The notes: a model not told the origin generated them from the sequence alone. DNA of 64,000 nucleotides from Streptomyces sp. NBC_01262 (GCF_036226365.1 NZ_CP108462.1:6153501-6217500); one strand, 5' to 3'; numbered from the stretch's first letter, positions 42,674 through 51,133 are shown. A program made the numbers and translations.

Positions 42674-43869
42674 CGCTTGTACAGTTCCTTTCCGAGAAGC
42701 CAGGCGGCTATCTCCCGGACAGCTCCGTGTCCGCCGTTTTTGGTCGTGGTAGTCCTGGCGGCGGCACGGGCTTCCGGTTGGGCGTCGGCGACCGCTACCG
42801 GCCAGCCGACGATGGTGAAACAGGGCAGGTCGTTCACGTCGTTGCCGGCGTAGAGAACCCTTTGCGGGTCGACTCCCTGTTCGTCGCACCACTTCTTGAG
42901 TGCGAGGTCTTTGCGGTCGATGCCGTGCAGCACGGGAATGGAGAGCTTCCGTGCGCGGGCGGCGACGACCGGGTTGGTCTCCGTGGACAGGATCAGCACC
43001 TTCAGGCCCGCGCGGCGCAGCGCCGCGATGCCGAGGCCGTCGCCGCGGTGCACGGCGACCGTCTCGTGGCCGTTCTGGTCGATCCATACGCGGTCGTCGG
43101 TCTGGGTGCCGTCGAAGTCCAGGACGACGGCGTCGATCTCGGCCCTGGTGGGCAGCGCGGACCCGGAGCCGGTGTCCAGCAGCGGGGCCAGCGCGCGGGC
43201 GCGGTCGAGGTCGCCGGGCTCGTCGATTTCCAGGACGCGGTCGGGGTCGGTGCGTACGACCGCGGTGCGGCCGAAGAACCGGTGTCCGGCGGCGCGGAAG
43301 CCGTCGGCGCGCATCGCGTAGGCGGTGCCGGTCTCCAGGTACTCCGGCTCGCGGTCCTGCCGGCGGGGGCGATGGGCCTTGTCGTGGTTGACGCCGAATC
43401 CGTCGCCCGAGCCGTCCGTACGCCAGATGAAGCCGTGGGTGGGGGCGGCGGTCAGCGCCGAGTCGGCGCCGTCCTCGACGACGGCGGAGGCGACGCCCTC
43501 GATCTCTTCCGCGGTGATGAAGGGACTGGTGCACTGCACCAGCAGCACCACGTCCACGGGGGCGTCGTGCCGCGCTTCGTACGCGTCCATGGCGTGCAGC
43601 ACCGCCGCCTCGCTGGTCGCGGTGTCCCCGGCGATGGCCGCCGGGCGCAGCACGACCTCGGCGCCCGCGCTGCGGGCCGCCTGCGCGATCGACGGATCAT
43701 CGGTCGACACGACCACATCGGTGACATGACGCGCCTCACGGCAGGCCCGCACCGCCCGGACCGTCAGCGGCACACCGCCCACCGGAGCGAGGTTCTTGCC
43801 CGGCACACCCTTGGAACCGCCCCGAGCGGGGATGACGGCCAGCACACGCGGTTCCTGACGACTGGTCAT
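42670..43869 (-). CDS. neuA: CMP-sialic acid synthetase fused to HAD phosphatase
   Basis: A 399-residue bifunctional protein. Residues 1-230 are an acylneuraminate cytidylyltransferase (VIPARGGSKGVPGKNL, VLLVQCTSPF) that activates the nonulosonic acid with CTP. Residues about 238-399 are a KdsC/CMAS-C-like HAD domain (VVLDFDGTQTDD with the nucleophile Asp, LKVLILSTET, YAGNDVNDLPC) that could dephosphorylate a sugar-9-phosphate precursor. The same fusion order occurs in animal CMP-sialate synthetases. The ATG at 43869 overlaps the upstream stop by four bases. Whether the product is CMP-Neu5Ac, CMP-Kdn or CMP-legionaminate is unknown. Confidence 0.9.
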   Translation of the reverse strand: MTSRQEPRVLAVIPARGGSKGVPGKNLAPVGGVPLTVRAVRACREARHVTDVVVSTDDPSIAQAARSAGAEVVLRPAAIAGDTATSEAAVLHAMDAYEARHDAPVDVVLLVQCTSPFITAEEIEGVASAVVEDGADSALTAAPTHGFIWRTDGSGDGFGVNHDKAHRPRRQDREPEYLETGTAYAMRADGFRAAGHRFFGRTAVVRTDPDRVLEIDEPGDLDRARALAPLLDTGSGSALPTRAEIDAVVLDFDGTQTDDRVWIDQNGHETVAVHRGDGLGIAALRRAGLKVLILSTETNPVVAARARKLSIPVLHGIDRKDLALKKWCDEQGVDPQRVLYAGNDVNDLPCFTIVGWPVAVADAQPEARAAARTTTTKNGGHGAVREIAAWLLGKELYKR

Positions 43870-45185
43870 ATCTGCCCCCAGCGGCGGATCATGGGGGCGA
43901 CACGCTGATGGCCCACGCGGTAGAGACCCTTGGCGCCGCGGCGCACCACCCGGCGCAGCGGACGGCTGATGAGCCCGCTCCGGCCCCTGCCGTCGCCGAG
44001 CGGGACGGGCAGCGGGCGGCCCTTCTCGTCCAGGCCGTGCCGGGCGAGGAGCTCGGGCAGGTAGAAGGAGCTGCGCTGCGGGGTGTGCAAGGTCTGCAGG
44101 GTGGGCAGCGGGCCCATGTCGCGCAGTACGGCGATGCGCGCCCGGACGGCGGCGTACGCGTCGCTCTTGCCGACGCCCTGGGCCGCCAGCCACTGCGGGT
44201 CAGGGGTGGGCACGACCCCGTTGTCGAGGTCCTCCCAGGAGGCGAGGCAGCCGGAGTTGACGAAGTAGTGGTTGCCGTGGGCCTCGCGTACGCCGAAGTC
44301 GGTGAGTATCGCCGTCGGGATGCCGCGGTGCAGGGACTCCAGGGCGGCCGTGGAACTGACCGTGACCAGCAGGTCGGTGTGGTCCAGGACCTCGCCCATG
44401 TTGCCGTACACCAACTGCAGGTTGGGCGGCGCCGGCTCGGACAGATCCTCGATGAGGACCTGGTAGGGGTGCGCCTCGACATGCGTGGTGTGCTCGCCCG
44501 GCAGGCTGCGCAGCTTGAACAGCAGCAGCCGCTCCGGGTGCCGGCGGGCGTGCGCCGCGGCGCGTTCCAGCAGCCGGATCCGGGAGGCCCGGTCCTTGGG
44601 CACGGAGGGCTGGACGGCGAAGCAGAGCGTGAAGGGCCGGTCGGCGCTGTACGTCGCGGGCGGGTCGTACGGCGCGCCCTCAAGAAAGGGGAGCGCGGCC
44701 TCGACAACGGTCGCCGGCTCGATGCCGACGCCCTCGAAGACGGTACGGAATCGGTCCGCGTCGAACGCGCTGTTGGCGATCACGACGTCGATGCCGGCCC
44801 GGGTGAGCAGGCCGTCCACCATCTTCTCGTACACGACCCCGACATATCCGGTGACCGTCACCGGTCTGTGCCGACGGCCCTTCCAGCTCTGCCCCAGGCT
44901 GTGCGCCAGCGCCAGCGTGGTGCCCCCGGCCGTGGCGAAGACCAGGATGTCCGCCGCGGCCAGCTCCTCGTCGTCCACCAGCTCGGCCGCGATCACCTCG
45001 CGTTGGCTGTCGGGCTGGATGCCGACCTCGGCCAGCTGGCGCTCAGTGGGCGTCGAACGAGCGCGCAGGAAGTACGCGTCGAGCGCGTGATCAGGGGCGA
45101 TCTGCCGTGCGACGGACGCTCCCCACTTCCAGCGGGTGTCCGAATCAGTCAGCACGACGATGCGCTGCTTCGAGGTTGATGTCAC
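43866..45185 (-). CDS. DUF6716-type putative glycosyltransferase
   Basis: A 439-residue protein with a GT-B-like pattern: N-terminal IVVLTDSDTRWKWGASVA, a middle LVYGNMGEVLDHTDLLVTVSSTAALESLHRGIPTAILTDFG that resembles donor-binding halves of UDP-sugar transferases, and a basic C-terminus. From recollection it matches DUF6716, annotated as putative glycosyltransferase. It is the first gene of the nonulosonic acid operon, which suggests it builds or modifies the same polymer. The start is the ATG at 45185 (the reading frame begins MTSTSKQRIVV). Confidence 0.75.
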   Translation of the reverse strand: MTSTSKQRIVVLTDSDTRWKWGASVARQIAPDHALDAYFLRARSTPTERQLAEVGIQPDSQREVIAAELVDDEELAAADILVFATAGGTTLALAHSLGQSWKGRRHRPVTVTGYVGVVYEKMVDGLLTRAGIDVVIANSAFDADRFRTVFEGVGIEPATVVEAALPFLEGAPYDPPATYSADRPFTLCFAVQPSVPKDRASRIRLLERAAAHARRHPERLLLFKLRSLPGEHTTHVEAHPYQVLIEDLSEPAPPNLQLVYGNMGEVLDHTDLLVTVSSTAALESLHRGIPTAILTDFGVREAHGNHYFVNSGCLASWEDLDNGVVPTPDPQWLAAQGVGKSDAYAAVRARIAVLRDMGPLPTLQTLHTPQRSSFYLPELLARHGLDEKGRPLPVPLGDGRGRSGLISRPLRRVVRRGAKGLYRVGHQRVAPMIRRWGQI

Positions 45186-45735
45186 GTGTGAGCCCTTCCG
45201 GGCGGGCTGTGCGGTGCGGTGCCCAGCGATGGTGAAGTTCTGGGGGTGCTCTCACGGGGTGGGAGTGGCTAGAAGTTATGGATCCGGAATGAGCCAGTCC
45301 TAAAACCCACATGAGGACAATCTGAGTGTTCGGGCGAAAGCCGGTCAGGTTTCCTCAGATCGGCTGCATGCGTGACCGACAAGGTGACCGTCTGTGAACA
45401 CCAGAGGGGACTGATGGGGCAAACGTGGGCCCCGCTCCGGCCGCCCGGGTTGGTTGGTCCCGATGTCCCAGCAGAAGGAGAAAGCGCAGTTCACCAGGGT
45501 CTGGTGCCGGCGGGCGGGTGCCCTCCGGTCCTCTATACCGCGCGCGGGCCGCGTCCCGCGGGGCTGCCCGTGGTCGGACGATCGTCTTCCTCGACCTCGA
45601 CCCCGATGCCGTCGCACGAGCCGCCTAGAAAACACCCCGGCGATGGAAACGTGCGGCTGCCCTGACCACCACCGGGTGGTGGTGTGCCCGTCGCGGAAGG
45701 TGCGGGTCACCGTAAGCCCAGACGCTCCGGCGGCG
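45186..45735. other. Intergenic region upstream of sialic acid-type operon
   Basis: About 550 bp without a convincing gene. The part nearest the operon (45265-45330) is relatively AT-rich and probably holds its promoter (minus-strand TTGTCC and TAACTT-like hexamers). The rest is GC-rich, with no recognisable coding sequence; it borders an IS remnant and may be insertion debris. Confidence 0.5.
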
Positions 45736-46105
45736 TTAGAGAGCCATCACGAATGGCAGTCCGCCAGCCGTCAGTTCACTGCGGAAGCCGTCCTGGTCGC
45801 CGTAGGCGCAGTCCGCTGCCAGCGCCCGGAAGCCCACCCCGGCCTCCGTAGCCTGGCGAGCGAGTGACCACGCCGTTGTCGGTCTTGCCCAGCCGGCCCA
45901 GCCACTGCCGACCCATGTGTGCGGTGGCCTTGCCGTCCTTGCGGTCGCCGGAGTCATCGATCAACAGCGCCCCGCCACCGTGCGGCACGGTCGCCGGATC
46001 GGCCGGCAACAACTCCAGACGTCGGGCGTTGACCTGCTAATGGTCCCAGCGCGACGCTCCGCCCCAGCCAGGCAGGTCAGCGTTTTGTTTCCCCTGGCGC
46101 AAGCG
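45736..46105 (-). pseudogene. IS701-like transposase remnant
   Basis: Reading the minus strand from about 46105 gives ADLPGWGGASRWDH, an in-frame TAG, then QVNARRLELLPADPATVPHGG, LLIDDSGDRKDGKATAHMGRQW and LGRLGKTDNGVV. After a frame change and internal deletion it continues as GFRALAADCAYGDQDGFRSEL and FVMAL. The IDDSGDRKDG and ADCAYGDQDGFR motifs are the DDE core of IS701-type transposases. Both ends are lost, and a stop codon and a frameshift are present, so it is inactive. Confidence 0.75.
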
Positions 46106-46186
46106 GACACGGCCGCCGGGCAGAGTCCGCGACTCCACACAGTGACATCAGCCGCCGGCGCTGCGGGCGGCACCTCGCGGCGTTGC

Positions 46187-46224
46187 CGGAATGCTCGCAG
46201 ACTGGTTTGTCTGCGGGCATTCCG
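46187..46224. terminator. 16-bp hairpin downstream of FG-GAP fragment
   Basis: A 16-bp stem with one wobble or mismatch and a TGGTTT loop, 64 bp beyond the stop (46288) of the minus-strand FG-GAP fragment. Probably the original terminator of that gene. Confidence 0.6.
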
Positions 46225-46287
46225 CCGCCTTGCGATGCACCGCGCCAGACGCCGCGGCCTGTCCGGCCCTGACCGCCCGGACAGGGC

Positions 46288-46620
46288 CTAGCCGATCGCC
46301 AGCTTGGCTCCCCAGCCGCCGCTGACGATCTCCGTGCCGGACCCGCTGAGCGCGGTGCGGCTGCCCGCGTAGAAGCGGACGGTGCCGTCCATCTTCAGCG
46401 CCCAGATGTCAGGGATGAGGTCCCCGTTGGCATCGGGCGTACCGAACAGCAGCCGGATGTTGGTGCTCTCCCAGCCCGAGGCCCCGTACTCGGTGTCGAC
46501 GCCGCCGGACGAGGCCGCTGCCGAGCCCAGCGAGCCGAGCACGACGCCGCCGGTCGCCGTGTCCTTGATCCCCGTACGCAGCAGGAGCCGGCCGCTTCCG
46601 GACCGGTAGACCAGGTCCGG
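46288..46620 (-). pseudogene. FG-GAP/VCBS repeat protein, C-terminal fragment
   Basis: The minus strand encodes LPDLVYRSGSGRLLLRTG, then WESTNIRLLFGTPDANGDLIPD and IWALKMDGTVRFYAGSRT, ending with GGWGAKLAIG. This is the last repeat or two of a secreted beta-propeller-like FG-GAP protein as found in streptomycete surface proteins. The 5' part is missing: homology runs straight into the end of the IS256 element at 46621. A GTG at 46542 could start an 84-residue product, but no signal peptide remains. Confidence 0.75.
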
Positions 46621-48039
46621 GAGTGTCTTTTTCTTTGTGTAAGCCCGGTGCTTGGCTGTCTTACTGGTGGTCGGTGACGCGGTCGCCGTAGTAGCCGGCG
46701 AGGGTGTTGATGGCTTGCTTCCAGTTGCGGGTTCTGCCGGTGGCGTTGGGCCGGTTGGGCTGCCGGTCGCGGATGACCAGGTAGAGCACCTTCAGGGCCG
46801 AGTTCTCGTCGGGGAAGTGGCCGCGCCGGCGGGTGGCCTGGCGGAACCGGGAGTTCAGCGACTCGATCATGTTGGTCGTGTAGACGATCTTTCTGATCTC
46901 GGGCGGGAAGCGCAGGAACATCACGAAGTGTTCCCAGCTGCGGCGCCAGACGGCGACCAGGGCTGGGTATTTGGCACCCCAGACGTCCTCGAACTCCGCG
47001 AAGCGGGCTTCGGCGGCGTCGGCGGTCGGGGCGGTGTAGACGGTGCGCAACTCCTTGGCGATCTGGGCCCAGTGCTTGGTGGAGGCGTATTTCAGGCTGG
47101 CGCGGACCATGTGGACCACGCAGAGCTGGATGTCGGCCATGGGCCAGATGTTGCCGATGGACTCCGGCAGGCCCTTCAGGCCGTCGCAGCAGGCGATCAG
47201 GACGTCCTGGACGCCGCGGTTCTTCAGCTCCGCGAGCCAGGTCATCCAGGTTTTGGCACCCTCGCCGCCGGTGCCGACCCACATCCCCAGCACGTCCCGC
47301 TCGCCGTCGAGGTTGATCCCGACCGCGACGTAGACCGGCCGGTTCGCCACCGCGCCGTCGCGGATCTTCACCACGATGGCGTCGATCATGACGACCGCGT
47401 AGAGGCTGTCCAGCGGGCGGTTGCGCCAGGCGTCCAGTTCCTCGCTGACCTTGTCGGTGGCGCGGGAGATCAGGTCGCGGGAGACGTCCACGTCGTAGAT
47501 CTCCGCCAGGTGGGCCTGGATCTCGCCGGTGGTCAGGCCCTTGGCATACAGCGACAGGATCGCGGCGTCGAAGCCCTGCACCCGCCGGGAGTGCTTGGGC
47601 ACCACGGCCGGAGTGAAGGACCCGGCCCGGTCCCGGGGAATGTCCAGCTCGACCGGCCCCACGTCGGTCAGCACCGTCTTGCGGGACGTTCCGTTACGGG
47701 AGTTGCCCGATCCGGCGCCGGCCGCATCGCCCTTCTCGTAGCCGAGATGCTCGGTCATCTCGGCCTCCAGCGCACCTTCCAGGACCAGTTTCACCAGCCC
47801 GGACAGCAGCCCGCCCTCGCCGACGAGGTTCACCCCCTCGCGGCGGGCCCGCTCGATCAATTGCTCGGCCAGGTCCCGGTCCAGCTGGGCTGCTCTCGCC
47901 AACTCCGCTCCCGTTCGTACGATGTTCGCGTTCTTGCGGGGGTGCTCATCCTTGATCCCCATGCGTGATCCTTCCCGGCAGAGGTCACACCTCATGCCAT
48001 CTGGGTCACACCGGGGCATACACAATCTTTAGGACAGTC
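46621..48039 (-). mobile_element. IS256-family insertion sequence
   Basis: The element carries one transposase gene and imperfect terminal inverted repeats of about 26 bp: the left end starts GAGTGTCTTTTTCTTTGTGT and the right end, read on the minus strand, GGACTGTCCTAAAGATTGTG, both followed by TA(A/T)GCCC. The 8-bp flanks (AGGTCCGG left, CCCGGGCC right) do not match, so there is no target duplication. Left and right of it lie 5'-deleted fragments of two different genes, pointing to recombination at the element after insertion. Confidence 0.85.
46661..47962 (-). CDS. IS256-family (Mutator-like) transposase
   Basis: A 433-residue DDE transposase, full length for the family. The first catalytic Asp is in VMIDAIVVKIRDG, the second in CCDGLKGLPESI, and the Glu in TTNMIESLNSRFRQATR. 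The HLGYEKGD and SRNGTSRKTVLTD segments near the N-terminus are also typical. The ATG at 47962 follows GGAAGGA; the frame continues up to 48025 into the terminal repeat. The gene appears intact and could be active. Confidence 0.93.
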   Translation of the reverse strand: MGIKDEHPRKNANIVRTGAELARAAQLDRDLAEQLIERARREGVNLVGEGGLLSGLVKLVLEGALEAEMTEHLGYEKGDAAGAGSGNSRNGTSRKTVLTDVGPVELDIPRDRAGSFTPAVVPKHSRRVQGFDAAILSLYAKGLTTGEIQAHLAEIYDVDVSRDLISRATDKVSEELDAWRNRPLDSLYAVVMIDAIVVKIRDGAVANRPVYVAVGINLDGERDVLGMWVGTGGEGAKTWMTWLAELKNRGVQDVLIACCDGLKGLPESIGNIWPMADIQLCVVHMVRASLKYASTKHWAQIAKELRTVYTAPTADAAEARFAEFEDVWGAKYPALVAVWRRSWEHFVMFLRFPPEIRKIVYTTNMIESLNSRFRQATRRRGHFPDENSALKVLYLVIRDRQPNRPNATGRTRNWKQAINTLAGYYGDRVTDHQ

Positions 48040-48094
48040 CCCGGGCCGCTTCATCTCCGCCGACCCTGTCATCGACATCGCCGACCCGCTCCAG

Positions 48095-49345
48095 ATGAAC
48101 GGGTATGCCTACAGCAACAACAGCCCCATCACGCGTTCCGACCCCACGGGACTGTGGTCCATTGGTAATACCTGGGACGGCTTCTGGGGAAAGACCAAGG
48201 AGTCTTTTTCGGGAGCCAAGCACATCTACAGCACACACGTCGGTAACGGATTGAGTTGTGCCACCGGCAGCTGGGGTGCATGTAAGAGCTTTGGTGGTCT
48301 GTACGTCAAGTATCACCCCTTGAATTTCAAGACACACTGGGATTCCGTCCAGGGGCTTTGGGGGGATGGCAAGGAAATTTATAATGACTACAAGAGTGGC
48401 CACGCTGACACGGCTACTGGGAAGTTGTCATTCTTTGCTCTGTCGTTCGTAGGTCTCAAGGGACGTGGCAAGATACCCTCGGTGAAGGGTGCTCCTAAGA
48501 GGGTTCCGAAGGTACACGTTGACCCCGTTGAAAACGCAGGCAAATGTAGCTTTACCCCGGACACTCGCGTACTCACCGGTAACGGCAAGACCAAGCGAAT
48601 TGGCAAGATTAAACCCGGCGACCACGTCGTGGCAGCTGACCCTGAAACGGGAAAGCGCGAAGGTTCCCGCACGGTAACCGCTGCCTTTATCAACCACGAC
48701 AACGACCTGGTCGACCTGTCCGTCAGGACAAGCCATCACCGCGTCAACGTCCTCCACACCACCTCCAAGCACCCCTTCTGGGATGACACCCTCCACGCCT
48801 GGGTCCCCGCCGGCCAACTGGTGGTCGGCCACGCCCTGACCACGGCGGACGGCCACCAGGTGCAGGTCAGTGCCGTACGGGCCCGCCCTGGCGTCGCCGA
48901 CATGTACAACCTGACCGTCGACGACCTCCACACGTACTATGTACTCGCCGGGACCACCCCAGTCCTGGTGCACAACGACGGAGGTGCCAGGTTCAATTAC
49001 CTTGATCGCCCCGGGTACAGTAATTACATGCTCGTCGACCGTGGCGGTAACGTTTATTACTCCGGTACGTTCGGACCTGGCGAGACTCCGGCAGGCGTTC
49101 AGTATCGCCACGCCAACAACAACAACCGATTCAACCCGGCAGACGGCGATACGATGAGGGTAGTGCCCGGCTCGCGCACATATGGTGAGTCGCGCCTGAT
49201 GGAGCAGCGACTCTCAGAGCAGTACGGTACGTACATCGGCCGCGACGGATCCAACTATCGTGGCAACCGTCAGAATCCCTTGGCCGGTAGTAAGCTCGCG
49301 GAGTATGAGGGCTACGAGGCGACAAAGCTTGGAGGATGCCCGTGA
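48095..49345 (+). CDS. 5'-truncated RHS/Hint polymorphic toxin with GIY-YIG-like end
   Basis: The reading frame opens at the IS256 border: GRFISADPVIDIADPLQMNGY at 48044-48105 is the conserved end of the RHS core, so several kilobases of the toxin carrier are missing. From ATG 48095 (416 residues): linker, a Hint autoprotease domain from Cys151 to His293-Asn294 (CSFTPDTRVLT to PVLVHND), then a 120-residue toxin domain. In it Y311-M-L with Y321-Y-S-G324, Arg338, and Glu365 or Glu370 in YGESRLMEQRL match a GIY-YIG/URI-type nuclease layout. The stop overlaps the immunity gene start. Without the secretion part it is probably an orphan module. Confidence 0.78.
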   Translation: MNGYAYSNNSPITRSDPTGLWSIGNTWDGFWGKTKESFSGAKHIYSTHVGNGLSCATGSWGACKSFGGLYVKYHPLNFKTHWDSVQGLWGDGKEIYNDYKSGHADTATGKLSFFALSFVGLKGRGKIPSVKGAPKRVPKVHVDPVENAGKCSFTPDTRVLTGNGKTKRIGKIKPGDHVVAADPETGKREGSRTVTAAFINHDNDLVDLSVRTSHHRVNVLHTTSKHPFWDDTLHAWVPAGQLVVGHALTTADGHQVQVSAVRARPGVADMYNLTVDDLHTYYVLAGTTPVLVHNDGGARFNYLDRPGYSNYMLVDRGGNVYYSGTFGPGETPAGVQYRHANNNNRFNPADGDTMRVVPGSRTYGESRLMEQRLSEQYGTYIGRDGSNYRGNRQNPLAGSKLAEYEGYEATKLGGCP

Positions 49346-50220
49346 GCGACGCATCAATGTCGGCCGGTGCTCTCGAAGAGTCCAGTGCCAGACTTGCCGC
49401 GATCTCGGTTGAGTTTCTCGAGCTGACCGGAAGGAGGCCGACTCTCGGCGAACTGCTGGAGCTTTTGGGCTGGTCGTCCCATAGCATTTTCTCGGCGCCA
49501 CTTACCTTCAAGGTGAAGCTTCGCAGAAATAGACGCTATGAGAGCCCTGGCGACTCCCTCGTGGGTGAACTGAATGACTCCATCTTTGTTGATGCCGCAG
49601 AGTTTCTGTCGTTCTTGGCAAGAATCGCAGACGATCAGCCGGTGTCGCTGTCTGGCCTGACCTCGGCTCTTGCTCTGACGCTCAAGTCTGCCAACATTCC
49701 CTTGCAGGATGTCGGCAGCGAAGAGGTGGCGGGGCTGACTTCCTCCATCCTTAAGAAGGTTTCCAAGTCTAGAATTGGTGATATCTTGGCAATCCCCGCA
49801 AAGGGCGGGGGTTATCATATGGCTGCGGTTGTAGCGCGAAATCGATTCGGAACTGCGCTTGGAGTTCTCTGTGGTCGATTTCTCGTGCCAAGGGTCAGGA
49901 AAATGGGAGATCTAGCAGCGTGCCAGTTCCCCTTCTATACGGATGACCGTCTTTTGTCGACTGGGATCTGGAAGGTAATCGGCAACGATGAGAGCCTTCT
50001 CTCTCTATTCCCTGAAGATCCGGAGATCTATCACGGGCCCGATTTGAAGTGGCCTGGTGTTGATCTCGGAGAATTTGGTGCTGCCGAAAGCCCGTCAGGA
50101 ATTATTCGGCTGATCGGTGCGGAGGAGGCCCGCAAAGTCGGCCTTCTTGGTGGCGCTTACCAGCAGACTTATATGGGAGAGGTTCTGCAGCAACTGTTGG
50201 ACGATCAGGCTGACTGCTAG
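49342..50220 (+). CDS. Imm26-family immunity protein with N-terminal extension
   Basis: A 292-residue cytoplasmic protein. The C-terminal half (about 145-260) has the Imm26 pattern: SRIGDILAIPAKGGGYHMAAVVARNR, an FLVPRVRK strand and YTDDRLLSTGIWKVIGNDESL. The N-terminal 140 residues are not recognised. GTG 49342 overlaps the toxin stop (GTGA) and has GGAGG seven bases upstream; ATG 49336 lies too close to that site. It should protect the cell from the toxin domain encoded just upstream. Base composition is clearly lower in GC than in the flanking envelope genes. Confidence 0.75.
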   Translation: MSDASMSAGALEESSARLAAISVEFLELTGRRPTLGELLELLGWSSHSIFSAPLTFKVKLRRNRRYESPGDSLVGELNDSIFVDAAEFLSFLARIADDQPVSLSGLTSALALTLKSANIPLQDVGSEEVAGLTSSILKKVSKSRIGDILAIPAKGGGYHMAAVVARNRFGTALGVLCGRFLVPRVRKMGDLAACQFPFYTDDRLLSTGIWKVIGNDESLLSLFPEDPEIYHGPDLKWPGVDLGEFGAAESPSGIIRLIGAEEARKVGLLGGAYQQTYMGEVLQQLLDDQADC

Positions 50221-50331
50221 CCGGCCGTCCAATTAATTCTGGGCACGCCGTTCTTTAGGTCTTGTGGCGCTGTTCGGGCTGTAGTGTCGAACGCGCTGAT
50301 GAAGGAATCCGGGCTTCGGACTACACAAGGA

Positions 50332-50364
50332 AAGGGCGTCGCCGAACGACTCGGCGACGCCCTT
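50332..50364 (+). terminator. 14-bp hairpin after Imm26 gene
   Basis: A perfect 14-bp stem (AAGGGCGTCGCCGA and its complement) with a 5-nt loop, followed by CTACAG, 112 bp after the Imm26 stop. An open frame of the next toxin fragment reads through it. Confidence 0.75.
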
Positions 50365-50452
50365 CTACAGTAGCGATATCACCGGCCAGAAGTTCGAGAT
50401 CGCCCCAGGGGACCTTTCGCCGAACCCTCGCCCCAGACAGGCCGGCGAGCCC

Positions 50453-50668
50453 ATGCGTATGAGGGGCTTCATGAAGGGGTTCGGCATCGCCGGCTCTGTG
50501 GCAGGCGTGGCTCAGTTCCCGATTGATGTCTACAACTTTGGCTTGAAGGAAGGAACTGAAAATACACTTGAAGGCATTACGGACCCACTGGGCATCATTC
50601 CGGATGGCCAAGGCGCCGGGTGCGTCTTCTTCAACGGCTGTTATGCCGCAGTCCCGCCGATGGCCTGA
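50453..50668 (+). pseudogene. Toxin C-terminal fragment (polymorphic toxin debris)
   Basis: A 71-residue reading frame (MRGFMKGFGIAGSVAGVA, then a PIDVYNFGLKEGTENTLEG segment). In-frame sequence upstream (YSSDITGQKFEIAPGDLS) shows that the fragment originally belonged to a longer protein. Its position after a toxin-immunity pair and before a second small gene suggests a displaced alternative toxin end. No start with a ribosome binding site is evident, and the activity is unrecognised. Confidence 0.5.
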
Positions 50669-50707
50669 AAGAATTCATGGGTGCTATGGATCTCCCAAGG
50701 AGTTAGA

Positions 50708-51133
50708 ATGGTCGACGCTGTCATTACTGGGAATTTCTTTCAGGAGATAATGGCTCAGATTCCGGAATTTGACCGTCGTGTCACCAAGGAAATGGAATGG
50801 AATTCCTCAATTGGCCATGGCCCCGAGGATCTGGATCACTTTAAGTACAATCCCTACACTCTGACCTACGAGCTGTTCGATACCGTTCTCATTCCCGCAC
50901 TAAATTCTCCTGAGCTGTGTATCGATCTTCTGACGCGATGCTTCGCTATCCTCGAACATGCGGCTCTCTCGGTGGACTCCACGGTCCGCGGCAATCTCGC
51001 CTTTGCCGTCGCAGATTTCCTTCTCGATGACCTGGGGCCGACGACTTACTCTCAAGCGGGTCCCGCCTTCCGGGCTCTCATGGTCGAGTGTCTCGCTGAG
51101 GAAGGGCTACCTGTCCCTGAGTCGTGGCGATAA
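50708..51133 (+). CDS. Small acidic protein, possible immunity protein
   Basis: A 141-residue acidic, helical protein starting MVDAVITGNFFQEIMAQIPEF, not assigned to a family. It has no signal peptide or membrane segment. ATG 50708 follows AAGGAG with good spacing and lies 39 bp after the toxin fragment stop. Size, acidity and position are like immunity proteins that follow displaced toxin ends. Its codon use is less GC-rich than that of the flanking core genes. Confidence 0.6.
   Translation: MVDAVITGNFFQEIMAQIPEFDRRVTKEMEWNSSIGHGPEDLDHFKYNPYTLTYELFDTVLIPALNSPELCIDLLTRCFAILEHAALSVDSTVRGNLAFAVADFLLDDLGPTTYSQAGPAFRALMVECLAEEGLPVPESWR

Noticed and set aside
45454..45867. A 137-residue plus-strand ORF in the gap before the IS remnant
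   Set aside because: No homology or ribosome binding site; it runs into the antisense of the IS701-like remnant.
46613..48047. Target-site duplication of the IS256 element
   Set aside because: The 8-bp flanks AGGTCCGG and CCCGGGCC do not match; shifting the ends by one base does not help.
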